NCBI GenBank assembly: GCA_023212695.1
Contig: JALCCG010000072.1
Location: 22,131 to 86,130, forward strand
Reading direction: 5' to 3'
Source: Sporisorium sorghi
Lineage: Eukaryota > Basidiomycota > Ustilaginomycetes > Ustilaginales > Ustilaginaceae
DNA length: 64,000 nt
Made by a program: the position numbers and the translations under genes. Positions 12,014 to 22,442 of this stretch are shown here, in pieces. The notes beneath the pieces are model-generated. The model saw only the letters and a list, made by a program, of their open reading frames with translations, searched no databases and was not told where the DNA came from. The stretch's first letter is position 1; every line of letters starts with the position of its first letter.

Positions 12014-15000
12014 ATGTACAATCCAAACGTCTTCCCTCACAGCGCACCGCCCGCGGTCGACGCCGTCTATCATCCATCAATGATACCCTCCACCTCCAAC
12101 TTTCCTTCAGACATGTCCATTCACGCCATGCCTTCCGCCTACTCGAAGCACGACGTCTCCGCACTTGCTGCCGACGTCTCGGCCGATGCCACCAACAACG
12201 ACGACGACCCAGAAGCCGCTGGAAAGAGGAGAAGAGTACAGCGAGCTTGCGATGTAAGTCATCGCCGCGAGCAGCCAAGAACACCGCTTGGTCCACTCGA
12301 TCCCATGCTGACCTTTTCTTCCCCATCCTCTTTCCCACACAGACTTGTCGAAAGAAAAAAGTTCGCTGCGATGGTCTGCAGCCAGACAAAGGCGCTTGCA
12401 CCAACTGGTACGTATGCCTTTTCCCGCCGTTCCCATCTCCATTCGCTGCGCTTACCGACTCGATACTGACGCCTTTCCGCTCTGCTTTCGACTTGCTATA
12501 GCGCCAACTACAACTACGAATGCACCTTTGTCGATGCTGCGCGAAAGCGCGCCCCGCCACGCAGCTACGTCGAGGCCATCGAGGCTCGTATCGTCAAGAT
12601 GGAACAGCTCATCGCCTCGCTCGCTCCGGGCGTCGACTTTACCGACCGCATAGGCAAACCAATCAGGAGACCTGACGAAAAGCCCGACGAGCCCAACATC
12701 GACGCCAAGCCTCTGCAAGAAGAGCCATCCCCCACGAAAGAAGCCAACCCCATCGACCCCATCTCGCTCGGCCGCGCCAACACTCTTTGTGGGCCCGGGG
12801 CAGCTGCCTTCTCACAGATGCTGTCGCCATCGCACTCCAAGTCGCGCAACAACTCGGAATCCGATCTGGCTCAATCGAGCGAAGAAGACTCCGATGACGG
12901 CATTGGCTTCATCCAATCCAACTTCAGCGAGGTTAGACTGCAACCCGACTCTACCGCCGATGCAAGCGCTTCCAGATTCGACAGCCAAGCTACCGAGCGT
13001 CTCATCGTCGGCAACAGCAAAAAAATCCAAGATGCCCTTCACACCGCGCCCACCCACAAGTTTATCGGCAAGGCCAGCGCCATGCACTCGCTTCCCATCC
13101 TCGAGAGGCTCAGCAGCAGACACTTCTCCGAACTCGGCTTCCACCCCAAAGGCGCTCGTCAAGAGTATTGGAACGTCCCCTCAGGTTTCATGGATCCTCT
13201 CACCGATAAAGACCTCGCCACCTCCGCCTGGCCTGATCCCGACCTTGCTGACATGCTTATCGATGCCTACTTTGGCCGCATGAACCGCGAGTTCCCCGTG
13301 ATCAACGAGTTCCAGTACCGCCACGAGTACGCCAACAAGCCTGAGCTGCGCAACGAGCCCGAGTGGATTGCCCTCTCCTTCTGCATCTTCATGCTCGGCA
13401 GTCACTATGTCCAAGACCCCAGGGTGAGGGCTTACCCCAACGAAACACACTCGCGCGGCATGCACTATTGGCAGGCGGCCAAGAATCTTGTCTTCCGCAT
13501 CCGAAGCACCGATAAGCAGCCGCTCTGGCGCATTCAGTGCTTGCTCCTCTCGACGATATTTCAATTCGGCATTCCCATTGCAGCTTCCGACTCGTGGATC
13601 CTGCTGGGCGGTGCGATTCGAGTCTTGCTCGATGTGGGAGCCCACCGCAAGCACACGGCAAGGAAGTTGCGCTTGTCCAGGATCGAAGAGGAGACGTACA
13701 AGCGCGTCTTCTGGGTCGCATACAGCCTCGATCGCGAATGCGCTGCCTGTCTGGGACGACCCATCATGCTGCAGGACGAGGATCTTGACGTCGAGCTGCC
13801 CGTCGAGATTGACGACGAGTATCTCTTCCGCACGCCCGATTCCGAGCCTCTGCCCGCGCAGCCTCAGGACAAGCCTGCACTCATCAGCGGCTTCCTCAGC
13901 TCGTTGCGCCTCGACGAAATCGTCGGACGCACGCTCAAGACGGTCTACGCCTTGCACAAGACCAAGGTTCGCTTCGGAATCAACTCGAAGGAATGGGACG
14001 AGCGTCTCGTCGCGGAGATCGACTCGGCGCTCAACAACTGGCTCGATATGGTGCCGCCGCATCTGCGCTACGATCCGCACGAACGCAACGACGAGTGGCT
14101 GCTCCAATCGTCGCTGCTCTACTCCAAGTACTACAACTGTCAGCTTCTGGTGCATCGTCCTTTCATCCCTGCAAAGAAGGGCAACAGCGAAAAGTCGATC
14201 CTCAACTTTCCCTCGCTCGCCATCTGCACCAATGCCGCGCGCAGCATCAGCCACGTGGTCGCCAACCTCAAGGAGCGCAACCTGCACAACCAGATTGGCA
14301 TCCCTGTCGCCTTCCGATCCGTGTCGGCCAGTACCATTCTGTTGATGGTGGTGTGGGGCGCCAAGCGCAATGGAGGCAGGGTGTCGAGTTCTGCCTCGGC
14401 CGATCTGCGTCGATCCATCGATGTTCTGCGTGCCATGGAGAACCACTGGCAGTTCTGCGGCAAGGCTGTGGACATTCTCGAGTCGATCATGACGTCGACG
14501 CATGTGGTGGTGCCGAGGAGCGGGCTGCAGACCGACCAGGGTACAAAGCGATCGCGTGACGGTGCCGAAGTGCAGGACTCGAACGCCGAGGACGAGGCAA
14601 ACTCGTCGAAGCCTACGCAGGACGAGGCGGGTGCGGGCAAGCAGGCGCAAAGGGGACGAAGCAAGGCGGAAGCTGCGCATGCGGGAAGCCGTGACGGCCA
14701 GCCGTTGGATCCCGAAGCGAGGCAGCTGCCACTATCGACGCAGCAGCTGGCTTCGTTGACGCCGCAGTCGAGCAACGACCAATCGCCCCGCTCGGCCACC
14801 ATGGACAGCCATCAGCTGCATGCTCCGAAAACCGAGGACGGACAGGACGCTCTGCACGCCGATCCGTTTGGACCCAAGACGCCGCAACCGACGCAGGGCG
14901 CACGCATGCGCACGCTGAGCGGCGCTGCGGGCATCCCGGCGTCGCTGTCGTTCGGCCTCATGACGCCCCCGGCCGGCGCGCACTGGGGTGGCGGTGTCAC

Positions 15001-15460
15001 CGAAGCCGACTACCTCAACGGTCCGCACTCGGGCACGTACCAGACCATGCCCGCGGTGACGCCGAGCATCTTTGACAACTTTGGCCTGGGCGGCGCTGGC
15101 GGCGGTGTGGACGACATGATGAATGCCACCGGCGGCAGCATGCCGGACATGTCGCAGTTTGCGTTCTCCAACGACCCGGCTGCGGTGGCTGCGGCGGCTG
15201 CGGCGGCGGCGGCTGGCTTTGGTGGCAGCGGCAATGCGGGCGACATGTTTGACGGCAGTCTGGACCACTTTTACGCTGCTACGCAGGGCAATGCGCGTGG
15301 TGGCGACACGCCCAAGTCGGATGGCAGCGGCGGTTTGGCCAAATATGCGTTTGAGCTGCTGCAGAACCAGAGCGTGTGGAATCTGGACGCTGATTCGTTG
15401 AATCTGTTGCAGCAGCGTAGTCAGCAGCACCAGCAGCAGCAGCAGCAGCAGAGGCAGTGA
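12014..15460 (+). CDS. Zn(II)2Cys6 fungal-type transcription factor with fungal_trans domain
   Basis: Three exons: 12014-12253, 12343-12407 and 12502-15460; product 1087 residues. The DNA-binding zinc cluster spans residues 79-109 with the exact spacing C-x2-C-x6-C-x9-C-x2-C-x6-C (C79, C82, C89, C99, C102, C109) and is assembled only after splicing of two introns that cut through it. A short helical linker (SYVEAIEARIVKMEQLIASL) follows, then the fungal-specific middle homology domain at about residues 350-620, including WILLGGAIRVLLDVGAHRK and VFWVAYSLDRECAACLGRP. The C-terminal third is disordered, with Ala, Gly and a terminal Gln-rich tract from a CAG repeat (15425-15457), probably an activation region. 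Nuclear regulator; target genes cannot be inferred, since its neighbours are not a coherent pathway. Confidence 0.93.
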
Positions 15461-15748
15461 GCGCGTGGGGGATTGGGTGGCGGCATGTGATGGGTCTTTC
15501 TCTCTTTTTCTCCCTCTCTCTCTCTAAAAGTATCTTTCCAATGTATCTCTACAACCGTATCTTGAAGACAGCCTTTCGCACCTCTCTCTTGACGTTGCTC
15601 TGAAGCGATAAGTCTGGCAGCAGCTGCGCCGTCTGAACGCAAGCGCGTCGATGAGACCTTACACTTTTCAACCGTCGATCTACCAGCACACACGAGTCAA
15701 GCCTTTCGCATCTATAACGTCGGGGGTATATGATTGCAACACGGCTCC

Positions 15749-17029
15749 TCAAATGACAAACACACGCGTCCTGCGCAATCCACCGGGACCCGCAGAGCCG
15801 CGTACGCCCGAGGAGAGCGCGGGCGGGTGTTTGCGCTGCAGCCGCGCAAAGGCTTCTTGGATGTGCGACGCGAGCAGCGGCGTTTCGACCGTGGGCGGCA
15901 GCGTGAACAGCGTGCACAGTTCGTCGTCCTGCGCCTGTTTGGCGGTGGTCGGGGGATCGGCTTCGCTGCTGGTGGTGGTGGTGGTGGTGTTGTCGTTGGT
16001 GAGCGTCTGGTCGGCGGTATCGTCTGCGCTTTCGTCGAGTTTGGGCTTCTTGTCTGTGCCAGCGGTGGCGGTGGCGGTGTCGGTCGAGTCGTCGTGTGGG
16101 CGCTTGTTTGACGAGGACGCGGTGGTGGTGGTGGATGCGGGTTGTTCCGCCTGCTGCTGCTGTTGCTGCAGCTGGGCATCCGCACGGATCCTGGCAGCCT
16201 TCTGCTCCTCCAAGCTCTTCTTGATCGCCACTGCGCCGATGCACAGCTCGCGCACCACCTCGAACGCCAAGAAGCCCAGAATGTCAATAATGTCGTCGTT
16301 CGGCTTGACATCCAGGTACGCACCGGCATTGATGAACTCTCTAAACTTCTTGGATTTGCGAAACGTGAAACTCGCCTGTCTGCATTCGGAGTAATGGACG
16401 TACTCGTCGCGCGTCATGCGCCGCGTTGCTTCGTCGGCGTCCTTCAACCGCTGCATGGACGCCTCGTGCGCCTCGATGTCGTCGTCGTCCTCGTCGTTGT
16501 CACCGTCGGCATTGGGCAGGGCTAGGACGTGTTCCGAGTAGATCGACGTGATCTCCCACGGCAGCCGGATCTTCATCTTGGTCGCCTTGACCGCCCCGCC
16601 GTCCATGCCGGGGTCGTCGAGTGCGTCCATCTCCGTCGCTCCACCGGGCGCACCGCCAGAGTCGCCGGAGTCCTTGGCGTTCTTGCGCACGTCTTTCCAC
16701 GACAGGTACGTGCGTAAGCGGTTCACCTTGGCGCGGTCGTAGCGGATGAGGAAGATCAGGTCTTCGGGTGAAAGGTACTTGGACGCCCGCCGCTGCGAGA
16801 GGCGACGCGACTGGACGATCATCTCGATCATCTGGCTGCGCACGATGTCTTCGACGAGTCGGGTCACTTCGGGCGCAGGGTCGACGACGTCGGCGAAGAC
16901 GAACATCATCTGCGAGATCTCGACCTGGTAGCGGTAGTCCGGGGCGGGCGCGTCGGTGGGGTCGGCGGCGGCGTCCGCACCGTGTCCACCAGAGACGGCG
17001 CCATTGGTGGATGTGGATGCTTTCGACAT
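15749..17029 (-). CDS. SPT3: SAGA complex subunit Spt3
   Basis: Intronless, 426 residues. Spt3 is the subunit of the SAGA coactivator that works with TBP at promoters and is built from two histone folds in one chain. The first fold lies at about residues 32-125 (YRYQVEISQMMFVFADVVDP, then KYLSPEDLIFLIRYDRAKV); the second at about 165-300 (IRLPWEITSIY, ECRQASFTFRKSKKFREFI, DIIDILGFLAFEVVRELCIG). After a Gln-rich and Ser/Thr/acidic linker comes a C-terminal helix region (TLPPTVETPLLASHIQEAFA). The ATG at 17029 was chosen because it precedes the low-complexity leader and the first histone fold; the open frame further upstream crosses the A-rich tract at 17222-17257 and is not credible. Divergent from the truncated MDR gene. 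Confidence 0.92.
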   Translation of the reverse strand: MSKASTSTNGAVSGGHGADAAADPTDAPAPDYRYQVEISQMMFVFADVVDPAPEVTRLVEDIVRSQMIEMIVQSRRLSQRRASKYLSPEDLIFLIRYDRAKVNRLRTYLSWKDVRKNAKDSGDSGGAPGGATEMDALDDPGMDGGAVKATKMKIRLPWEITSIYSEHVLALPNADGDNDEDDDDIEAHEASMQRLKDADEATRRMTRDEYVHYSECRQASFTFRKSKKFREFINAGAYLDVKPNDDIIDILGFLAFEVVRELCIGAVAIKKSLEEQKAARIRADAQLQQQQQQAEQPASTTTTASSSNKRPHDDSTDTATATAGTDKKPKLDESADDTADQTLTNDNTTTTTTSSEADPPTTAKQAQDDELCTLFTLPPTVETPLLASHIQEAFARLQRKHPPALSSGVRGSAGPGGLRRTRVFVI

Positions 17030-17221
17030 TGTGGTGCGAGGTGGATGGTGGCGCGAGTGCAGCGCTGCTGTGATCGTTATAGTCGAGGATGGCGTTGTCG
17101 ATTGACAGGGTGTTGATGTGGTTCGAGCAAGCGAAGCGGGCTGCTGCAAGCCCCGTCGGTGCGCTTTAACAAGCAAGAAAAATTGTCCAATTGTTAGACC
17201 GAAGGTGAGCTCGATTCGGGA

Positions 17222-17257
17222 AAAATAAAAAAAAATAAAAAAAATAAAAAAAAAATA
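17222..17257. repeat. A-rich AAAAT-type tract at a gene break point
   Basis: About 36 bases of A runs interrupted by single T residues. It abuts the first recognisable codon of the truncated MDR oxidoreductase, so it marks the point where that gene loses its N-terminal half. Confidence 0.85.
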
Positions 17258-17835
17258 ATTGACTCTGTTATGCACAGTTTCCACGACTACCGTGCCGACC
17301 GCGCCCAAGTCATCGCCAACCTCAACAAAGCTACCGGTGGTGCTGCGTTCACCCACGTCTACGACGCCATCTCCACCGAGGACACGGTCGAGACGATCAT
17401 CGAGCTGCTCTCGACGCCACCCAACAAGGGCGGTCTTGCAACCACCCTCTGGCCGAGCGCCTACAACGACGGAGAGGAGAGCGAGAAGCTTTACAGCGAA
17501 AAAGCGATCCGTTTCAACACGACCGGCTGCAACGCGGTCCACGCCGACAAGAAGGAGTTCGGCGCCCGCTGGTTCAAGACGGTGGTCGAGTGGTTGGGAC
17601 AGGGCAAGATTCAGCCGAACAAGGTGCAGATCGTGCAAGATGGGCTGGATGGTGTTCCGGCGGGGCTGAAGCTGTTGGAGGAGAACAAGGTTAGCTTCCG
17701 CAAGCTTGTTGGTAAGTTAAGAGTTGCTCCGGGACTTAATGTTGTCGATAGAAGATCGACCTGCTGACACCCTCTTTCATGCTTACGCTTTCGACAGCTC
17801 GAATCGGCGACACCAAAGCTGGAGCAAGACTTTAG
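17258..17835 (+). pseudogene. 5'-truncated MDR-type zinc-binding-dehydrogenase-like oxidoreductase remnant
   Basis: Two exons remain: coding from 17258 (first ATG 17270) to 17711 and 17798-17835, with intron 17712-17797 (GTAAGT...GACAG) that keeps frame and leads to ARIGDTKAGARL and a stop. From the ATG the product has 159 residues and matches only the C-terminal part of ToxD/quinone-reductase-like MDR proteins: the tail of the nucleotide-binding fold (SFHDYRADRAQVIANLNKAT, THVYDAISTEDTVETI) and the final domain (GARWFKTVVEWLGQGKIQPN). Complete relatives have about 350 residues; the GroES-like domain and the glycine-rich NAD(P) loop are missing, and only about 230 bases separate the fragment from Spt3. 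It is either a decayed gene or one whose first half was lost in assembly at the A-rich tract. An active oxidoreductase is not expected. Confidence 0.75.
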
Positions 17836-18297
17836 ATCAACTTCAGAGCTTCAGCAGGCGTTGTCAGCATGTGCAGTAAATTAAATTAAATTAATCATTC
17901 GAGAAGAGGCAGCTGTCGATCATCTTTTGGCGTTTAAGCCTCAATCGCGCTTTTCGGCACTCGACCGTTATAGCCGAGAGGAGATTTTTTTTTTTTTTTT
18001 TTGATTGTTCGGCGACGTGAGCGGCGAATTTTCGTCTGTTTCTTTATCGCGAGTCTCGAAATCCGTTCACAGTTGCCGCGTGACTGTGGAATTTCAGGCG
18101 TTTTTTTTTTTTTTTTTTTTTTTTTTTTTCTTGAGACTTTGTTGTTTTTGCCAAGAAGCGCTCTTTTCTGTGACTCGCCAGCTCCTGCAAGTGCCTGCAC
18201 TTTCGTGTACACCATCCTCTTCTTCCTTCTTATCCACGTCAACAACACACTCGAGAACGGAATTTTCCCTTCGTCCATACATTCCTACATCACAATA
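17836..18297. other. Intergenic region with two poly-T runs upstream of the aminotransferase
   Basis: Contains T runs of 20 (about 17983-18002) and 28 bases (about 18102-18129), then a CT-rich leader ending at the ATG at 18298. No coding sequence is supported. Confidence 0.6.
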
Positions 18298-19530
18298 ATG
18301 CCAGCACCAACCTCAGCAGCCGCCGTGGCTGCTCAGCAGGTTCAGCAGGCCGCGTCCACCTCGACCATGGCCCCACTCAATGCCGACCTTCTACAAATCA
18401 ATCTCAACGAGATCCCTGCCGCACCGGATTTCGACAACCTCGTCTTTGGTCAAAAGTTCTCGCCGCACATGCTCATCGTCGACTGGAACCACAAGACCGG
18501 CTGGGGTGTTCCTCAGATCAAGCCGTACGGACCTCTGTCGCTCTCGCCCGCCGCGCCGGCGCTGCACTACGCCAGCGGTCTGTTCGAAGGCATGAAGGCC
18601 TACCGCTCCTCTGACGGTTCGGGCAAGATCCGTCTCTTCCGGGCTGACAAGAACATGGAGCGCATGAACCGTTCCGCTGCTCGTGCCGGTCTGCCCACGT
18701 TCGACGGTGAGGAGTTCATCAAGCTCATCAAGCAGCTCGTCCGGATCGACCGCGAACACGTACCCCACGGTGCGGGCCAGACGCTCTATCTGCGCCCCAC
18801 GCTGATCGGCACGCCAGACACGCTCGGAATGGGCGTCCCCACCGAAGCGCAGCTCTACTGCATCTGCAGCCCCGTCGGCAACTACTACTCGTCCGGCACC
18901 GGCTCCAAACCCGTCAGCCTGCTCGCTAGGACCGACGTCGTCAGAGCCTGGCCCGGCGGAACGGGCTGCTACAAGCTCGCTGCCAACTACGCCGGTGCTA
19001 CACGACCCGCTATGGATGCGCTGCTCGAGGGCTACCACCAGGTGCTGTGGCTGTTTGGGCCCGATCGACAGCTCACCGAGGTCGGTGCTATGAACTTGTT
19101 CGTTGTGTTCCGTGACCAGGCAACTGATGGCGAGGAGACGCGCTACGAGGTCGCTACAGCTGCGCTCGACGACGGCACGATCTTGCCTGGTGTTACGCGC
19201 GACACTATTCTCTCGCTGCTTCGTGCCTACAAGGCTGGCAATGTCCAGCTGGCTGGTTTGCCCAAGCCGGAGAACATCACCATCTCGGAACGCAAAGTCA
19301 CCATGGACGAGATCACCGACAAGGCCGCACACGGTCACATTGCCGAAGTGTTCGGTTCGGGCACCGCCGCCGTCGTCTGCAGCGTCGACAAGATCGGGTT
19401 TGAGGGTGTCGATATCCCTATCCCTATTCAGGAGGATGGCATGGGCACGTTCATGCGATCCATGCTGCACGAGGTCACGGGTCGACAGTGGGGTGCAATC
19501 CCCTGTCCCGAGTGGAGCAGCGTCTGCTGA
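18298..19530 (+). CDS. Branched-chain-amino-acid aminotransferase
   Basis: Intronless, 410 residues. Class IV PLP enzyme that transfers the amino group between Leu, Ile or Val and 2-oxoglutarate, the last step of branched-chain amino acid synthesis and the first of their breakdown. The PLP-binding lysine is K226 in GGTGCYKLAANYAGA; other family blocks are HYASGLFEGMKAYR, LYLRPTLIGT and EVFGSGTAAVV. The start at 18298 follows a CT-rich leader and an A-rich Kozak context; upstream frame extension runs into the T homopolymers and is not credible. The first 25 residues are Ala/Gln/Ser-rich without the Arg pattern of a strong mitochondrial presequence, so a cytosolic (BAT2-like) location is possible, but this is only inference. 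Confidence 0.94.
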   Translation: MPAPTSAAAVAAQQVQQAASTSTMAPLNADLLQINLNEIPAAPDFDNLVFGQKFSPHMLIVDWNHKTGWGVPQIKPYGPLSLSPAAPALHYASGLFEGMKAYRSSDGSGKIRLFRADKNMERMNRSAARAGLPTFDGEEFIKLIKQLVRIDREHVPHGAGQTLYLRPTLIGTPDTLGMGVPTEAQLYCICSPVGNYYSSGTGSKPVSLLARTDVVRAWPGGTGCYKLAANYAGATRPAMDALLEGYHQVLWLFGPDRQLTEVGAMNLFVVFRDQATDGEETRYEVATAALDDGTILPGVTRDTILSLLRAYKAGNVQLAGLPKPENITISERKVTMDEITDKAAHGHIAEVFGSGTAAVVCSVDKIGFEGVDIPIPIQEDGMGTFMRSMLHEVTGRQWGAIPCPEWSSVC

Positions 19531-19673
19531 GCGTTTTCACCTCAACACATCAACTTTTCTCGCAATCTGCTGCAACGGCCACTCCTGCTTTGTATACCAT
19601 CAGTCACTCGCATTAGAATCTAGACTTTCACAAGAGCACTTTGCGATTGCGTGTCTACAGCGTACGAACCTCT

Positions 19674-21353
19674 CTAGATGGTATATCGGAAGTACGGCGA
19701 CTGTTCTCCACGCAGCAGCACGTCGATCTTTCTCCTATCCGCCTCGCTCATCGTTCCTTCCCCTGCCACTGCCGCCCCACCAGCCGCCTCTTTCTCCGCA
19801 TCGACGTCACTCGCACTCCCCGCCTCACGCGCCGCGGCCGCAGCCGCCAGCGCATCAGCACGATCCCTCGCCCGATTCACGCGCCAGAACTGCAAGCTGC
19901 ACGCCGCACTCACCACCACACCCAACAGCAACAGCCCGGCACTCACCGCCGTGCCCTTGACGTAGTACGGCTTCTCCCTCGCCGGGAACAGATGCGTGCC
20001 CAGCAGCGGGCCGCACTGCCCAATCGTCGCAAAGATCACCAGCCCCAGGCCCTTCTTGGACTCGCTGCTGGCCTGGTTCGCCATGAGCCACATGTACAGA
20101 ATCGGAATAAACGGGAAAAGGCCGTTGATGATGAGCCAGACGCCGACGTAGCGCGCCGCGGTGGAGCGGGCACACGCGAGCATCAGGTAGCCTACGGCGC
20201 CCACGATGAGCAGCAAAGTGCACACGGGTCCGCGGATTTGCCACCGGTCCGTGAGCCGGCAGAGGATGAGCGAGAGTATGAACGCCAGCACGTAGGGTGG
20301 TGCGGAGAGGCCCTGGGCTCTGATGCTGCCGAAGCCCATTTGGGCGATGAGCGTGGGAACGTAGACGGGCACGGACGAGTAGCCGACGTTGATGATGAAG
20401 AAGAGCATGGCGGTGGTGTAGGAGGTGGGGTCGAGGAAGGCCGAGCTGGCTTGCGACCAGTTGATCTGGCGTTGCACGCGGGTGGTCCAGCTCGGTGCGG
20501 CCGTGTCGGTGGCTTCGGCGGGCGGAGGAGGAGGAGGAGGCGGGCGGAACAGCCTTGCTTCAGCAACCTGCTTCTCGCGCCCCGTCAAGAACCGCGCCTC
20601 CTGAATACTGTTCGGCAGAACCAGATACGCCACCGGCACCATGAGCAACGTCGGGATGCCCTCGATCAAAAACAGCAATCGCCAAGTCGCCAGCGACGTA
20701 TGCGCATGCACCAGCCCGTACGCAATCGACCCCGCCACCGCCGCCGACACCGCACCTCCAGACACAAAGCACGCGAACCGCACGCCGATCTCCGTCCGCG
20801 GATAGAAGAAACTCAGGTACAGCGCCCACCCCGTCCCATACCCTGCTTCGGCCACCGCGAGGAAGAAGCGCGCCGCCATCATGCCACCCCAGCTCGTAGT
20901 CGCCGCTTGACACACTCCAGCGACGCCCCAGGCGAACACGCAGAACGCAATCCACACCCGAGGCGGGACGAGCTTGTACATGAACACCTGGAACTGGAAG
21001 ATGATGTACGCAATGTAGAAGATGGTGAGCAGCCACTGGAACTGCGCATCGCTCATGTTGAGCGAGGCCTCCATGCCGGCGGTTTTGGCGTTGCCGATGA
21101 CCGCTCTGTCCAAAAGCGCCACCAAATAGAGTGTAAATGACGTTGCAACGATCCGAATGTCGAGCTTGCGCCGGATGGCGGATTCTTCGTCGTCCAACCA
21201 CCATTTGGTGAGTTTCGAGTGCAAGGCGTCGTTTTGTGCCGGTGTTTGCGATTTTGTGCTCGAGGTGGGCGAATCGGTGCCGTCTCTGGCAGGCCTGATG
21301 TGGTCTGCGCCCTCGTCTGGTTGGACGTCCTTGTCCTTGAAGTCGTAGCTCAT
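19674..21353 (-). CDS. Major facilitator superfamily transporter, Dal5/anion:cation symporter type
   Basis: Intronless, 559 residues, about 12 hydrophobic segments in two halves with a cytoplasmic hydrophilic N-terminus and a charged C-terminus. The first helices show RIVATSFTLYLVALLDRAVI followed by GNAKTAGMEASLNMS, the usual opening of the fungal ACS family (allantoate, nicotinate, pantothenate and related organic anion permeases); WRLLFLIEGIPTLLMVPVAY marks helix 6. The central loop has a run of eight prolines. The substrate cannot be told from sequence. The ATG at 21353 (MSYDFKDKD) was preferred to upstream in-frame codons because typical family members start with such a short acidic leader. 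It lies downstream of, and on the same strand as, an amidase gene, which might mean shared use of nitrogenous compounds, but nothing else supports a link. Confidence 0.9.
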   Translation of the reverse strand: MSYDFKDKDVQPDEGADHIRPARDGTDSPTSSTKSQTPAQNDALHSKLTKWWLDDEESAIRRKLDIRIVATSFTLYLVALLDRAVIGNAKTAGMEASLNMSDAQFQWLLTIFYIAYIIFQFQVFMYKLVPPRVWIAFCVFAWGVAGVCQAATTSWGGMMAARFFLAVAEAGYGTGWALYLSFFYPRTEIGVRFACFVSGGAVSAAVAGSIAYGLVHAHTSLATWRLLFLIEGIPTLLMVPVAYLVLPNSIQEARFLTGREKQVAEARLFRPPPPPPPPAEATDTAAPSWTTRVQRQINWSQASSAFLDPTSYTTAMLFFIINVGYSSVPVYVPTLIAQMGFGSIRAQGLSAPPYVLAFILSLILCRLTDRWQIRGPVCTLLLIVGAVGYLMLACARSTAARYVGVWLIINGLFPFIPILYMWLMANQASSESKKGLGLVIFATIGQCGPLLGTHLFPAREKPYYVKGTAVSAGLLLLGVVVSAACSLQFWRVNRARDRADALAAAAAAREAGSASDVDAEKEAAGGAAVAGEGTMSEADRRKIDVLLRGEQSPYFRYTI

Positions 21354-22442
21354 CTTGAGCGATGATGATCGAGGTCGTGGATGGTGGTGCGAAAGGAAGA
21401 CATTCCAGTCAGAGACAGACGACCTTGTCCAGAGCAAAAGAAGATCAGGGTGACACATCGTGCAACCCCCACACTAACAAAGTGAGCTTGACCAGTGCAC
21501 CACCAGGCCCCGCCGCAAGCACAAAGCGAGCTGCTGCTGCATCGGCTGCGTGGCGGCGGCATCGGATGAAGTCGCCGCTTTCAACGTGGGAGTGGGGGGT
21601 TCGTGCATCAATGACGGGTGGCCCACAGCAGCTGTGCGAGTCCCATTCATTCCCAGTGGTTCGCTTCGGTTTAGCGTCCTGTTCGGAAAACCTCTACAAG
21701 CTCGCGATCTCGCTTGGCTTTTGGCGAGGAGCGTACTCGGCGAATTCCATGCGGTCCTGTCAAACTCGCCGCCGCTTCCTTTTTTGGGCGGAGTCTCGGC
21801 GGCAGGCGGGCGGGCGGGCGGAATCTTTCTGTCGTGACGTTTGACTGCGATGCAGAAGACGTTTGGCAAGAGCGAGTTGCAGAGCGAGACTTTTCTCCTT
21901 CGCGATATGGTGGGACGCATGGGACACAATGAGAGGTCGAGAGCCCTGATCCCTCGCCTCGGATCTCTAGTAACACCCACACAACCGTTAGCGGCTCAGC
22001 TGGTGGAATCCGATGGGACGCCTTCGCTCAATCAATGACTGTGGCTCTCGTATATCGCTCTGATCTTGACCGTACGGAGAAGTACTCGAAAGGAAGCTTG
22101 AGAATTCAAGTACTGATCCATCTAACCTGTGCTCTGTATATACATGTCAATCTATCAGGAAGCTGGCCGCTTCCCTGGGCCTCTGCACAGCCTCCTTCAT
22201 CAGCGCTGTCCCCTTCATCCCCTAGATGAGCTTGATGAAGCGCCCAAGGCGCAATCCTTAGCTCTGGGCCGAGGGCTGAAGCATCCACATGAGGAGATCC
22301 GATCTCATGACATTGTCTCCACCACTGGACAAGATACGCTCATCGTGACGATCCTATGTTCACTCGCTCTAAACTGCAAGACTAAACAGTTCGAGCGTCA
22401 ACTGCCTCCAGGCTTGCATCATCAAGTTCCTTTCCTCTGTGA
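21354..22442. other. Intergenic region between transporter promoter and amidase 3' end
   Basis: About 1.1 kb with the transporter's promoter on its left side. Open frames on both strands lack any recognised domain, and base composition is even. I see no RNA gene or repeat here. Confidence 0.5.

Noticed and set aside
13181..14680. Minus-strand open frame of 499 codons opposite the Zn2Cys6 gene
   Set aside because: Antisense shadow; the plus frame has the fungal_trans domain.
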